From Ridgeia piscesae (taxonomy: Eukaryota > Annelida > Polychaeta > Sabellida > Siboglinidae), in assembly GCA_025642075.2 (NCBI GenBank), contig JAODUO010000481.1, forward strand, positions 358,501-422,500: a stretch of 64,000 bases of DNA, read 5' to 3'. This document shows, in pieces, positions 47,294-61,475 of this stretch (its first letter is position 1; the number at the start of each line of letters is the position of its first letter). Both the position numbers and the translations under genes were made by a program. Below the pieces are notes generated by a model. The model made no database searches, was not told the DNA's origin, and was given only the letters and a program-made list of their open reading frames with translations.

Positions 47294-48077
47294 TATCTAT
47301 GCACGTGTACAATGTGTTCCCGCATACACGTACACATGAGCATGTCTGCTATGTCGTGTCGTCACTGACAGGTGAGAAAGACGTCGACACTGTCAATCAG
47401 TGACTCGCCGAAGTCGCAAATAGCCACCAATCAAAGACATCGTCACCACTCCGCCGGGAAGCGCTTCGTGGTTGTACCTGCGCACGGCAGAAACGTTGCT
47501 ATAGCAACGATGCAACTGGTTACACGGTCAGTTACGTGGTGATGGTCAGCACGTCAAGGTAAGACATTGTTCGGCCGTCATTCTCCGAGGATTAATCCAG
47601 TGATTCGTTGTCGTGTCGAGACGTTTTTATCACAGACTTGGCGCCCTATGTTTTGGAGATATGTGGAGGTATTATAATAATTATTCTTAAATATAAATTC
47701 AGATTTTCCGTCTTGCCATCTACGACTAGCGCATATTATAAATATATGCAGCATTCATGCAAGAAAGACATTTTGTCGAACTGTTCATCAGCAAACTCTT
47801 ATTCACGTGATTTGCCAGGGTATATATCTGCCCTTTTTTGTATATTTTGTTTGGCAATTTTGTGCATTTAGTGTCACACAACACGTTGGTACAACGTCAC
47901 CGCATTGCTCGCACACACCTGCCTAACTGGGTAGTCCCGGCAGTCATTGTCGCTACTTCATAGGCGCATGCTGTTCCCCACTTCAACCTATTGACCTCGT
48001 TTACCTGTTGATCAACAGAATGCGCATTGATTTTGTTCCATCGTCTCCGTCCATTGCAGGACTGACATGTGACCACC

Positions 48078-51000
48078 ATGGCGCCGTCTGTCGTCGCACA
48101 TAGGAGTCAGCGATACAGTGTCCTCAAAAAAGGACTCGTGAAGAGAGGGGAGATCTTTGTGGACAACGAGTTTCCGGCAAACAGCAAGTCGTTGTTCTAC
48201 AGTCGCGTTTGCAATGACGTTGAGTGGAAAAGACCACAGGTGCTACACGTGTCTCTGTTGTTGCATAGCTTAGTCAAATATAAAGTATTTATTGTAGTGA
48301 ATAACTTAATTAGTTGTCGCCGTAAAACAACTTGGAATGTCCGAAATGAAAATAAATATATCTTACAAGTTATGACAGGAGGTTTCTTGAGTGCTACGCT
48401 ATTACATGAGGTCAAATGCACCCATACGGCGCAGCGCAGGATCACGAACAGTTCATTTTGTACCGTGTACACGTTTTCTCAGAGGACAATCGAATGGTAA
48501 TTTTCAACAATTTCATAAGAATATTACACTGTTATAAACAGTTTATATTGGGTGAATAAGTGAATAGATTTTTAATATTATTAATTAACGTTATATTGTA
48601 CATGGACGTTTCACTAATGTATGACAAATTGTTGTACCCTCGATAGATTTAAAGGTTGCTTGGTCAGTCTATATAATTAAATACAATGCACGCAGGTATT
48701 GACAGTGCTATTTCAATATTTCTATATTTACTTAATTAAGATGAGTCATACATGTAATTACTTAGCATGAAGTCGAAATAATAGCGTAGTATCCAGTCAA
48801 AAATAGAGAAGTCTCACCGCTTACTGTTGGTAACACCTAGTCACACATTGCAGGACTTATGCAAGGTCCCGAAACTATCGGTTGATGGTTCGACGTGTTC
48901 CGACCTACGAGAAGGGGAGCTCGGCAACCGCTGGTTTGTGGCGGCGTGCTGCAGCCTCGCCCGGGAACCGAAACTCTGGCAGAAGGTGCGACGGCAAACG
49001 TTTCTGTTATTGTTGATGTTGCTTATGCTACTGGTGTGATCTTGTTGGAACATCTGCATCGTCAAGTTCAATAGTGATTTTAACAACACGATGCTATAAC
49101 ATATGTTTTACTGTCCTGTCTAACATTGCTGCTATTGCTGAAGAAGCCTTCCTTTTATTTGAGCGCCTGGTGCTATTCTTCCTGTTTGGTAATGCATGTC
49201 TTCTCTTACCATTCAATAATAATTAACCCTATTTATAAGTGTATAAACTTATATCTTTCATTCTTCATTGTTGACCGATGCTTGGTTCTGTAATCCATTC
49301 ATTCCTATAACAACTTTTCCTTATTGCAACTCGCTGTACTTCTCTATTGTTTGTCACCTTCTACATTGTTCTGGCTTGTCGCCCGGTGCTGTTCTCCGTC
49401 ACTGTTTGCTGTTGTCCGTCAATATAAACGAAAAAGTACCATTGTGAGATGACAACAATACAATGTATCTTGCATTGTAATCCCTGCGCCTCCTACGTCA
49501 CAGGTAGTGCCGAACCACAGGGAGCAGGAGTGGGAGCCCGACTGTCCCTATGCCGGCATCTTCCACTTCCAGTTCTGGCGCCTGGGCCAGTGGGTCGACG
49601 TCGTCATCAACGACGAGCTGCCGACGAGGGATGGTCGACTTCTCTTCTGTCACTCCGAGTCGACGAATGAGTTCTGGCCCGCTCTGCTCGAGAAGGCCTA
49701 CGCGAAGTGAGTTTGCTAAAACCCATATACACTATCAGACAGTGCCACACGGCAGTGACCTATATGGTGCGTTGGTATGACAATATGCACGTGGTTTCGT
49801 CACCACCATGCATTATCTTGTGTCTGATGGCGATCCAATATGTGCTATTCTTATCTGACACGGGAGTCCGATAACAATGATAATATTGCATTACACTGAC
49901 TCCCCCCACCATAGTCGCACCTCCGTCCGACACTGTCTGAGCGTGTGGCGGTAGGAGGCCATCCGACATAGCTAGACAACATTAGACATGCTGCATTGTC
50001 GTACGGCATTGCCTGGTAGTGTATCTGTGTCTTCAGTGTTGCGTCAGTTCGTCTTCCCTTGTAGCAACACGGTGCAGCCCTTCGCCTTCCCGAGTGTCAC
50101 AATGATTCTTTGATTTCTTATTAGCATACCACCATAATCTGAAATAGACTTATTTATAACATGTTAGGCCGTATTCTTCCTTGTGTGTTGCTAAATCAGC
50201 AGTTCCTTTTCTTTTGCGACAACGCAGTTTCAGGTTGAGGGACTTCAAATAGTCGTGATAAATAAATAAAAGTAATGATAATATAAATAGGTACAACATA
50301 AACAAATTGACAATGTATCGTTTATTAAACGTATTTTCTGAACACTGGACAGGTATAAACACATCTACACCGTCTACACCGAGGATATCCATCGCAATTT
50401 AAAAGCACAAAAGCAACGATTGCAGACGGAATCGGGAAGAGTGTTCTATTTCGACAATGTTCAATTGAAGAAGATTACGCTAAGTAATTATGTAGGAGGC
50501 CGTCAGATAATAACAACTAGGTTATGGAAGCACACAAGCCGATTGACACTATACTGTGTCTGGCCGTGCTGACTGAAAGACTATAGTCTGTGACTGTGTA
50601 CATGGAAGGCTTCAATATGGCGTGATAGGAAACCGGCAGTGTTCGTTCAATGCACGCATGGCGAATTTTCGGCTGCATCAAAGTAAATGTGACTTCCTCC
50701 TTCCTACCAGACGCAAGCGAAACGCCATATGTACGACTAATAATGTAGAATGAATTGTACATGCCACGTATATATTACCTAAAGTTCATGCAACATCTGG
50801 CGTATAATACTCGTCCCAAAACATAATTGGATAACGCCCCAATGTTGGATCGCACCTACTGGCTTAATAACCCGTTTTAGGTGTTACACATATGTACTGC
50901 TAACATAACGTATTTTCAGTCGTGATGTCACTTGCAGGTTGTATGGTGACTACGAGAGTTTGAACTCGTGTTGTACGGTCGACGCCCTGGTTGACATGAC

Positions 51001-54000
51001 GGGCGGCGTGGCACAGAAGTATCTCATCCCAGAGTTGGACATTAAGTGGGACATCAACAGGGTGAGACTGTTCCAAGAACTACAGGAAGCTCTTGAAAAC
51101 AAGGCACTTTTGACCTGTTCGATTGAGGTGAGTGAAAATATGATGATATTACAAAACACGACCTGAAGCATGAAAATTACGACACCGGGATTTAGGATGA
51201 CGGAAACGATAGTGATTACAAACCACACTGAGAACAGTGTCTTAGACATGAGGTTATTTCTACTATGACGCAGTCTCCAGTCAGTCATTTGGCCTGGCCA
51301 CCGTTTACAGCTCACTCTAAGGTACAATCTCGACTTCTCTTGGAATGACTAGATAGGCTAAAAAGTAAATGCAATGTTATTAACAATTAAAAATCCACTA
51401 TGCCATTTTCAATGTGCAGGAACCATGTTTAATGACCGCTTGTGCATATGTTATGACTCATGCCAGGTCGACCGTGAGTGCGCCGGTGAAACATTGGAGG
51501 AGGGTTTGGTGAAAGGCAATGGCTACGCCATTACAGCCATCCGACAGATCCATGTAGAGAAAGACTTGCGAGAGTTGGTCGGCACGGCGGTACTATTCAT
51601 CGTGCGCCTGCGCAATGCGACCGGACAGAAGCAGTGGACCGGAGACTGGGCGGACACGTAAGTGAACATAGTTTGTACTCACGTACACACATAAAGAGAA
51701 AATACACATACGCCCGCGCAAGTATTCACAGATGAACATTTATACATATACCTCTTTTTACTGTTCGCTATGAAAGACATGTTTAGTTTCGGAAACTATA
51801 ATTATTTTGTTTGAAAAGAATAGGTGGCTAGATCATACATCTGCATAATATATTGTCACGAATGACCTCAGATAAATTACTGTAAGTCAGGAATCTCATA
51901 TGTGTGTTACATCTGTTTCTCTCACAGGTCAACACAATGGACTCTCTTGTCGAGCAGAGATAAAGAAAAGTTCGGTTTAACATTTGAACAGGAGAACGAT
52001 TTTTGGTGAGTGCAGATGGCTTCAGACACAGGCTTAACACGACAACACACCATTCAATATGGTAGTGACCATCCGGGTTATTTCTGGGAAAGGTTGCCTG
52101 GACAGTCAAAACATAAATAATCTTTCAGCATTATTCTATTTCACAACATTGATCGATGTTGCAAATAATGGTATTAGTGAGATTTATTCTGATTAACTTA
52201 TTTATAAGAAACATATGAGCACAGACGTCTAATTAAAATCAGCCTTATTTTACTTATAATGGCTGATTTTGTTTTTAAAAAATCATTCCGAAGCAATACT
52301 ATAGCAACATGTAATGGTATACAGAAGTAGTAACACTATTGAGATGCATGTACTCATTGAGAACAACATTATAACGACTTTCGGAATAGGCTGTAATAAA
52401 ACACTAATCGTGTTTCCCCATTTTGTCACAGGATATCGTTCGACGACTTTGCAAAGTATTTTACGAACGTCGACATCTGTCACTTCTTCAACACCGCCTT
52501 CTTCACCACCAGCAGGACATGGTGCGAGTCGGCGTTGGCGGGGGAGTGGACGGCAGGCGCCAAGGGCACGCACAAAGACCGCGCAGGCGGAAGCGAAAAA
52601 CACAATACCTTCCTGCAAAACCACCAGGTGGGGTTGTTAATAAAGTTTTTCAATTGGACTACCGTTTGTTCTGCCAAGAGAACGGTCAATCCTATAATAG
52701 CGTATCCATGAGGGGGTACTCCAGCACGTAAAAGCGTGATTAGTTTGCCATCTAGTGACACAATTCGTTATTCAATATATATTTACAATGCAGTAGGGGG
52801 CATGGCTCGATACCTCTAAATGCGCTTTAAATACCGTAAGCCGCATTACGCTTCAGATAATGAGGTTTGTGGTTTAGTTTATAAATGCTCGTGATCTGTT
52901 TATAATCTAGTGTTTGAGAAAGATGATAACATCTGCAAAGTGATGACGTGCCGAGACAACCGTTCCATAAACAGTCGTCCAATGCATGGTTATTGATGGT
53001 ATTGCAGTATATGTTCGACATGGCAAGTGAACAGGACATTGTGGTTCTCTCCGTGGAGCAGGAAGACATCGACCTGACAAAGACGACCGCCGTCAGTCAT
53101 CGACAGATCGGCGTTCAAATCATTAAGGTAATGACTAGTTGACTACAACGTAATTCTTTGAGCGATTAATCGCGTTACTGTAGTTGAGAGGGTCATACTC
53201 GTACATGCGTTGGAAGTAGATGACATCACAGAGTGCATGCCATAAGCTAGGATAATTCGCACTGATGACCAAGCTTTACACCATATTGACAATACAAGGA
53301 TACACAAAACCACGCGAGTGCACACGCACACAAATACACGCGAGAACACACACTTACACTTACACTTACACTTACACTTACACTTACACTTACACTTACA
53401 CTTACACTTACACTTACACTTACACTTACTTACACTTACGCTTGTTGTGTCTATGGTTATCCTGGTATCAGTGGCGGTGGTGTCCAGCTGTGGCTGGTGC
53501 GTGCACGGCTTACTGAAGAAGCCGGTCCGCGATTGGTCGACTTGGCGGCGCACAGTAATGATTGCAAAGTAATTGCTTTGGTACTGTGGCATACTAGACA
53601 TTACTGGACGTAGCCGGTCCTACGGTATTACTACAGTATGTTGATGATGACAAAAAGAACGCGGATTCTAATACTGTGCGGTCGTCAAGAACTTGGACAA
53701 ATGCATTCGCTCTACATTGCTCTAGATCACTCGGCTCTATAAATTAGTACCTGGCTATAGACAGTTTTGGATATTTGAGAATGAATATCTTTCGCGAATT
53801 AATTGGAGCGTGGATGGAAGCTTCCGAGATAAGTCGAGATGGTATTCCATTGAACAGGCATGTGAGGGAGAAAGTCAAAACCGCCTTGGTCAGTCTTGAG
53901 GACTGGATACTGCACTGTATTAGAAATTACCATTAAATCAAACATGTTGCATATTATCGAGTGAATTTCTGAAACGTTGCCAATGTGTATACCAGGGTGG

Positions 54001-55944
54001 GGTATTTTAATATACTGTAGATCATTGTATACCACTTGGTGTAGGAGGACTCTGTCTGTCCTGCTAACTGAAATGGGCATTTCAACAGGTTGAGAGTAAC
54101 CGGAAGTACCGGGTACATGTCGGCGGTGAAAAGGTGCTGGTGTCGCAGCACATGCGCAGTAGGAACATCTTCAAGAAAGTCCTCCTGAAGCGAGGAAGAT
54201 ATGTCGTCATACCATCCACGCTGGACCCGGGCGTCGAGGGGAAATTTTTGCTTAGAATTTACACAAGCTGTATCGCATGTGCTCGGTAAAACACTTCGTT
54301 TTGCCCAAGCCCACGCGTGGAAAGATTCGTATTTCTGTTGGCAGAATATTGTGCCTTGTTTGTCTAGCTATATAATGCGATATGCAAACTTGTACATTTT
54401 AGCTAATAGGGTACGTATTTAGGAATATATATATATATAATGTATATATATTGCAGTAGGCCCTAGAGGAAAATCATTTATGTTCGTAAATACTTAGTAG
54501 AAGCACGCCACTTGTTTAACATAGATCACGTCAACATTAACTAGATATTATAATTCCTGTTGTATGCAAATAAAATTGTGTGTAAGGTTCAGCCTGTCTT
54601 TGAATATTTACGCCAACCCGACCTTTCATGTCATTTGCACGTCCACCTGAGTACCAAATACAGGAATCTTGACGGAATAAGTGAAGTACCAATTGCCAAC
54701 ATGTTTGTTTTGTAGGAAAGCTGCCCAAAAGGTGGAGCCACTGGCCAATGGCTTTGGGTAGGTAAATTGGTAACTTTTGATCACTATTTTAAATGTGTTT
54801 TTAGCACGGCACCAAAGTTATATTTGCACGCTTGAGAAGTGTCCAGAAGACAGTTGCGTGGCCAATATTGTTTACATTGTAATAGTATTGCTTACAAGGT
54901 TTTAAGTCGTTTGTGTAGAAGATTAAAAATGTGTGGTGGTCGACATAAACATGTTATAGGATTAATCTATTTAAAATGTTACAACTTAGATAACAACTGC
55001 GAAGGTCTGTGTAACGTTAACTTATTTGCTTTAAACCATCGTGAATTTGTGAAGTCAGTCACATGTTTCCAGTATTACTATTATTTAGACTTTCAATAAT
55101 TGAAGGGACATAGGATATAAACAAATTGACAAAATTGCGTGGTTGATGCACAGTTTGGCTAAGATATAATAATAAATTTTGTATTTATCTTCTTGCGTGT
55201 TTTCTAATAAAATGTCTTCTTAGTGTTGCGATGTTAGAAGGAATTGACTACAAAATCATGGTTAACAGCACTGTTTTTAGATTACAATGCATACCCTTAA
55301 ATAAAAAGAATTACATTATTATTACTATTACTATTGTTGATGTTATTGTTGTTTCCATTATTGTACGTGCTACCATTGTAATGACTTCCGAAAGTAAAAT
55401 CTAATTCAATATGGTCATGTTTCTGTTAATGTTTTCGATGGACTCAATTAGCTTTGTGAGGTAAGCTCAGCATGAGTCAATATTTATTCGAAGATGCTCT
55501 ATTCTGTCTGTATTGTTGTCGTCTACTGTCTTGTTCTACTCGGTTCACATTGACATATAAAATGCATACCTTACACGTCCTAATGTGTGTCAACTAATGT
55601 ATTAGTCTTTTATGCAGTTAACTTCGTATAATGTGTTCTTTACTGTAGGCTGAAATGAATGTTGTATATGTGAGTTGCATACAAATCCTTAGTGCACATG
55701 CATCGTTCTGTTCGGCGTTATTCTGCATTATCCACCTTTTGGTACATGATACTACATATGCCAAAACATTACAGTCCTTAAACATGGTTAACTATGTACA
55801 GTGTTGTTGAATCATTCGATGTCTAGTCAAAGTGCATGTGTATAATATATATCGTCAACGGCATGACATATGCACATTAGTCTATTCCATAAAATAAATT
55901 TGCAAACACTAATGTAGAATATATAAAAGATAATCACAACTGTC

Positions 55945-56018
<74 letters not shown>

Positions 56019-59000
56019 GTGTATATATATACGTGTATATATATACTTTATATATATACGTGTATATATAAATTTAATAAAATATTATATATATATATAT
56101 ATTAAGACAAAAATATATTATTTTTATATATATATAGCTGGACAAGTCGTATGTTTCAGGCAGTTGACCAAAGAATGTCCTTGCCGAACAAGCTGTCTCT
56201 TTGTCAAGCGAGTCTGTGTCGTCAGCCAAATAACAATCATTGACGCCGACGGCCTGGAACAAAGCAAAGGTGAGTGACTCAATAATTGATGCCTGTAGTC
56301 GTTGTGTGGCATACGTCACACAATAACTGCAACTACCACAAGGACAACCCCGGAGATATATGAAACGGAATGTCTGTCTTGCATTTGGCATGACAAGAAA
56401 CAATTATATTACACTGAATGTTATTTTCCAAAAGCTACATTCCTAGTATGACCGTTATCATTATAACAACAATAATAGAATGATCTCTTATATCCAACTC
56501 GCAACAATTTCTAATAAGATAGGAAGAATAAATAATAATAACAATTATTTTTAGGATGACGACGAAGTTCAACTGTAAATATTTCCGAGTTAATACTACA
56601 AAACGTGATTTGGCTCAAAACCAAGAAACCTCGATTTCCACAATTGTGTTAACTGTAAGAATGAAAGGTAGCTTACAATTGGCAGGCCCTAGCGGTCGGG
56701 GTCCCCTTGCTGCAGTGAGCATCATCTAACATAGACATGCAGGTTGCATGGATGAAAAGCGGGCTTGATAGGCAATTGTTCATATCTTGCAAATGACGGT
56801 ACTTACTTCGAGATTTGACATTAAGTCTTGCTCGTGTTGCAGGGATTGACACGTACGTGGTTGTGAAGTGCGAGGGAGAGACCGTCAAGTCTCACTGGCT
56901 CAAGAACACGTGTGATCCCAAGTGGAACTTCAAGGTGATATTGTACAGGAAACAACCAACTGTGAAACCAGTCACTGTGGAGGTGAGTTATGTGGAACGA
57001 TGAAACCAGTCACTGTGGAGGTGAGTTGTGTGGAACAATGAAACCAGTCTCTGTGGAGGTGAGTTGTGTGGAACGATGAAACCAGTCACTGTGGAGGTGA
57101 GTTGTGTGGAACGATGAAACAAGTCACTGTGTAGGTGAGTTGTGTGGAACGATGAAACCAGTCACTGTGGAGGTGAGTTGTGTGGAACGATGAAACCAGT
57201 CACTGTGGAGGTGAGTTGTGTGGAACGATGAAACCAGTCACCGTGGAGGTGAGTTGTGTGGAACGATGAAACCAGTCACTGTGGAGGTGAGTTGTGTGGA
57301 ACGATGAAACCAGTCACCGTGGAGGTGAGTTGTGTGGAACGATGAAACCAGTCACTATGGAGGTGAGTTGTGTGGAACGATGAATTCAGTCGCTGTAGAG
57401 GTGAGTTGTGTGGAACAATGAAACAAGTCACTGTGGAGGTGAGTTGTGCGGAACAATGAAACAAGTCACTGTGGAGGTGAGTTGTGTGGAACGATGAAAC
57501 CAGTCACTGTGTAGGTGAGTTGTGTGGAACAATGAAACCAGTCACGTTGGAGGTGAGTTGTGTGGAACGATGAAACAAGTCACTGTGTAGGTGAGTTGTG
57601 TGGAACGACGAAACCAGTCACTGTGTAGGTGAGTTGTGTGGAACAATGAAACAAGTCACTGTGTAGGTGAGTTGTGTGGAACAATGAATTCAGTCGCTGT
57701 AGAGGTGAGTTGTGTGGAACAATGAAACAAGTCACTGTGGAGGTGAGTTGTGTGGAACAATGAAACAAATCACTGTGTAGGTGAGTTGTGTGGAACAATG
57801 AAACCAGTCACGGTGGAGGTGAGTTGTGTGGAACGATGAAACCAGTCACTGTGGAGGTGAGTTGTGTGGAACGATGAATTCAGTCACTATGGAGGTGAGT
57901 TGTGTGGAACGATGAAACCAGTCACTATGGAGGTGAATTGTGTGGAACGATGAATTCAGTCACTATGGAGGTGAGTTGTGTGGAACAATGAAACAAGTCA
58001 CTGTGTAGGTAAGTTGTGTGGAACAATGAAACAAGTCGCTGTAGAGGTGAGTTGTGTGGAACGATTAAACCAGTCACTGTGGATGTGAGTTGTGTGGAAC
58101 GATGAAACCAGTCACTGTGGAGGTGAGTTGTGTGGAATGATGAAACCAGTCACTGTGGAGGTGAGTTGTGTGGAATGATGAAACCAGTCACTGTGGAGGT
58201 GAGTTGTGTGGAACGATGAAACCAGTCACTGTGGAGGTGAATTGTGTGGAACGATGAAACCAGTCACTGTGGAGGTGAGTTGTGTGGAACGATGAAACCA
58301 GTCACTGTGGAGGTGAGTTGTGTGGAACGATGAAACCAGTCACTGTGGAGGTGAGTTGTGTGGAACAATGAAACCAGTCACTGTGGAGGTGAGTTGTGTG
58401 GAACGATGAAACCAGTCACTGTGGAGGTGAGTTGTATGGAACAATGAAACCAGTCACTGTGGAGGTGAGTTGTGTGGAACGATGAAACCAGTCACTGTGG
58501 AGGTGAGTTGTGTGGAACGATGAAACCAGTCACTGTGGAGGTGAGTTGTGTGGAATGATGAAACCAGTCACTGTGGAGGTGAGTTGTATGGAACAATGAA
58601 ACCAGTCACTGTGGAGGTGAGTTGTGTGGAACGATGAAACCAGTCACTGTGGAGGTGAATTATGTGGAACGATGAAACCAGTCACTGTGGAGGTGAGTTG
58701 TGTGGAACAATGAAACCAGTCACTGTGGAGGTGAGTTGTATGGAACAAAGAAACCAGTCACTGTGGAGGTGAGTTGTGTGGAACGATGAAACCAGTCACT
58801 GTGGATGTGAGTTGTGTGGAATGATGAAACCAGTCACTGTGGAGGTGAGTTGTGTGGAACGATGAAACCAGTCACTGTGGAGGTGAGTTGTGTGGAACGA
58901 TGAAACCAGTCACTGTGGAGGTGAGTTGTGTGGAACGATGAAACCAGTCACTGTGGAGGTGAGTTGTGTGGAACAATGAAACCAGTCAATGTGGAGGTGA

Positions 59001-61475
59001 GTTGTGTGGAACGATGAAACCAGTCACTGTGGAGGTGAGTTGTATGGAACAATGAAACCAGTCACTGTGGAGGTGAGTTGTATGGAACAATGAAACCAGT
59101 CACTGTGGAGGTGAGTTGTGTGGAACGATGAAATCAGTCACTGTGTAGGTGAGTTGTGTGGAACAATGAAACCAGTCACGTTGGAGGTGAGTTGTGTGGA
59201 ACGATGAAACAAGTCACTGTGTAGGTGAGTTGTGTGGAACGACGAAACCAGTCACTGTGTAGGTGAGTTGTGTGGAACGATGAATTCAGTCGCTGTAGAG
59301 GTGAGTTGTGTGGAACAATGAAACAAGTCACTGTGGAGGTGAGTTGTGTGGAACGATGAAACCAGTCACTGTGGAGGTGAGTTGTATGGAACGATGAAAC
59401 AAGTCACTGTGGAGGTGAGTTGTGTGGAACGATGAAACCAGTCACTGTGTAGGTGAGTTGTGTGGAACGATGAAACCAGTCACGGTGGAGGTGAGTTGTA
59501 TGGAACGATGAAACCAGTCACTGTGTAGGTGAGTTGTGTGGAACAATGAAACCAGTCAAGGTGGAGGTGAGTTGTGTGGAACGATGAAACCAGTCACGGT
59601 GGAGGTGAGTTGTGTGGAACGATGAATTCAGTCACTATGGAGGTGAGTTGTGTGGAACGATGAAACCAGTCACTGTGGAGGTGAGTTGTGTGGAATGATG
59701 AAACCAGTCACTGTGGAGGTGAGTTGTGTGGAACGATGAAACCAGTCACTGTGGAGGTGAGTTGTGTGGAACGATGAAACCAGTCACTGTGGAGGTGAGT
59801 TGTGTGGAATGATGAAACCAGTCACTGTGGAGGTGAGTTGTATGGAACAATGAAACCAGTCACTGTGGAGGTGAGTTGTGTGGAACGATGAAACCAGTCA
59901 CTGTGGAGGTGAGTTATGTGGAACGATGAAACCAGTCACTGTGGAGGTGAGTTGTGTGGAACAATGAAACCAGTCACTGTGGAGGTGAGTTGTATGGAAC
60001 AAAGAAACCAGTCCCTGTGGAGGTGAGTTGTGTGGAACGATGAAACCAGTCACTGTGGATGTGAGTTGTGTGGAATGATGAAACCAGTCACTGTGGAGGT
60101 GAGTTGTGTGGAACGATGAAACCAGTCACTGTGGAGGTGAGTTGTGTGGAACGATGAAACCAGTCACTGTGGAGGTGAGTTGTGTGGAACGATGAAACCA
60201 GTCACTGTGGAGGTGAGTTGTGTGGAACAATGAAACCAGTCAATGTGGAGGTGAGTTGTGTGGAACGATGAAACCAGTCACTGTGGAGGTGAGTTGTATG
60301 GAACAATGAAACCAGTCACTGTGGAGGTGAGTTGTATGGAACAATGAAACCAGTCACTGTGGAGGTGAGTTGTGTGGAACGATGAAATCAGTCACTGTGG
60401 AGGTGAGTTGTGTGGAACGATGAATTCAGTCACTGTGGAGGTGAGTTGTATGGAACAATGAAACCAGTCACTGTGGAGGTGAGTTGTGTGGAACGATGAA
60501 ACCAGTCACTGTGTAGGTGAGTTGTGTGGAACGATGAAACCAGTCACTGTGGAGGTGAGTTGTGTGGAACGATGAAACAAGTCACTGTGTAGGTGAGTTG
60601 TGTGGAACGATGAAACCAGTCACTGTGGAGGTGAGTTGTATGGAACGATGAAACCAGTCACTGTGTAGGTGAGTTGTGTGGAACGATGAAACCAGTCACT
60701 GTGGAGGTGAGTTGTGTGGAACGATGAAACCAGTCACTGTGTAGGTGAGTTGTGTGGAACGATGAAACCAGTCTCTGTGGAGGTGAGTTGTGTGGAACGA
60801 TGAAACCAGTCACTGTGGAGGTGAGTTGTATGGAACGATGAAACCAGTCACCGTGTAGGTGAGTTGTCTGGAACGATGAAACCAGTCACTATGGAGGTGA
60901 GTTGTGTGGAACGATGAATTCAGTCACTGTAGAGGTGAGTTGTGTGGAACGATGAAACCAGTCACTATGGAGGTGAGTTGTGTGGAACGATGAATTCAGT
61001 CACTGTAGAGGTGAGTTGTGTGGTGCGATGCCATACTAAATTTACATGTAGGCATTAGATATCGCTGATTAACAAGCATCTGTATAGCAACAGAAACAGA
61101 CAAGCATTCCAAATACATACCGGTAGATGGTATGTGTTTTAAACATTATCAAGTATATATTTTTGGAAATTTAATACGTATAAAAGTATAAAATTGGATA
61201 AACACGGGAATGTGTGGTGGTTTGACCACACGTTAGAGTCAATCGCCAACGCCAGACCGCTCATGTGCCGCTGCCTGTGCCCTTAGATCTGGAGTCGGCG
61301 TCTTCTGGTCGACACTCTGCTGGCGACGACGGCCATCAGCGACTGCGACACGAGCGGCTGTCCCGTCATCAAGGTGTGCAGCTTGTACAAGAAGGCGAAG
61401 ACACAGAAGTATATGCAGCTGCCGGGCAGTCTGCGGGTGCAGCTCACCTCCAGCGATGACTTGTGCGCGTTGTGA
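48078..61475 (+). CDS. CAPN5-like: Calpain-5/6-like (TRA-3 type) protein, predicted catalytically dead, 649 aa
   Basis: Thirteen exons: 48078-48239, 48854-48985, 49504-49706, 50938-51127, 51467-51657, 51928-52005, 52432-52627, 53008-53127, 54089-54285, 54716-54757, 56160-56269, 56843-56982 and 61287-61475. All phases agree and the total is 1950 nt; human CAPN5 has 640 aa. The start ACCACCATGG is an ideal Kozak context. Layout: protease core (about 40-340), calpain-type beta-sandwich, then a C2 domain (from about 520; [10 protein letters not shown]). There are no penta-EF hands, as in CAPN5, CAPN6 and TRA-3. The catalytic Cys is Arg80 ([12 protein letters not shown]), the oxyanion Gln is Glu76, the catalytic His is Asn247 (VKGNGYAIT), and Asn279 remains in a changed RLRNATG. 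It is probably a non-proteolytic scaffold, comparable to mammalian CAPN6, which lacks the Cys. The last intron is a 36-bp minisatellite. Confidence 0.93.
53344..53438. repeat. (TTACAC)n hexanucleotide repeat
   Basis: About 15 copies in the calpain intron 53128-54088. It produces Tyr-Thr, Leu-His and Cys-Lys repeat open frames that are artefacts. Confidence 0.9.
53886..53936 (+). mobile_element. Fragment of the SINE 3' tail
   Basis: CTTGAGGACTGGATACTGCA matches the tail of the SINE at 18155-18500 (CCTGAGGACTGGATACTGCG). It marks a second, head-less copy in a calpain intron. Confidence 0.6.
55948..56134. repeat. (TA)n and ACGTGTATATA repeats
   Basis: A long TA run followed by TATATACGTG units. 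It ends about 25 nt before the acceptor of the calpain exon 56160-56269. Confidence 0.9.
56962..61022. repeat. 36-bp minisatellite copying a calpain 5' splice site (about 113 copies)
   Basis: It starts inside calpain exon 56843-56982 and fills nearly all of the last intron. Each unit is exon-like AAACCAGTCACTGTGGAG (codons KPVTVE after the first base) followed by intron-like GTGAGTTGTGTGGAACGATG. Almost every copy is thus a full exon end plus a consensus GTGAGT donor. The unit is 36 bp, a multiple of three, so all copies share one frame. Reading past the first donor meets TGA within the first unit. Variants include TGTGTAG, GATGAATTC and CTATGG sub-types arranged in blocks. Confidence 0.96.

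Larger units (their letters stand above)
41711..48077. other. Divergent intergenic region between HDHD2 and calpain
   Basis: A 6.4-kb stretch with no gene recognised. It holds a CTCF-like inverted pair (42262-42306), a cluster of GTTGTAAC motifs (42861-45738), long (TA)n runs and a CT/TA tract. Small open frames (such as 44166-44351 and 46082-46303) have no recognisable domain. Confidence 0.6.

Noticed and set aside
47003..47368. 121-codon Ser-Leu/Tyr-Ile repeat frame
   Set aside because: It is a translation of the (CT)n and (TA)n tracts.
49449..49780. Overlapping plus-strand frames around calpain exon 3
   Set aside because: Only the frame with [18 protein letters not shown] matches calpains. 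The others are frame shadows of a GC-rich exon.
53143..53601. 152-codon Cys-Lys repeat frame
   Set aside because: It is a translation of the (TTACAC)n repeat in a calpain intron. Flanking sequence has no domain.
56815..57003. Calpain gene ending in the frame's TGA at 57001
   Set aside because: The donor at 56983 and the in-frame final exon at 61287-61475 complete a C2 domain of normal length. The TGA is inside the minisatellite unit.
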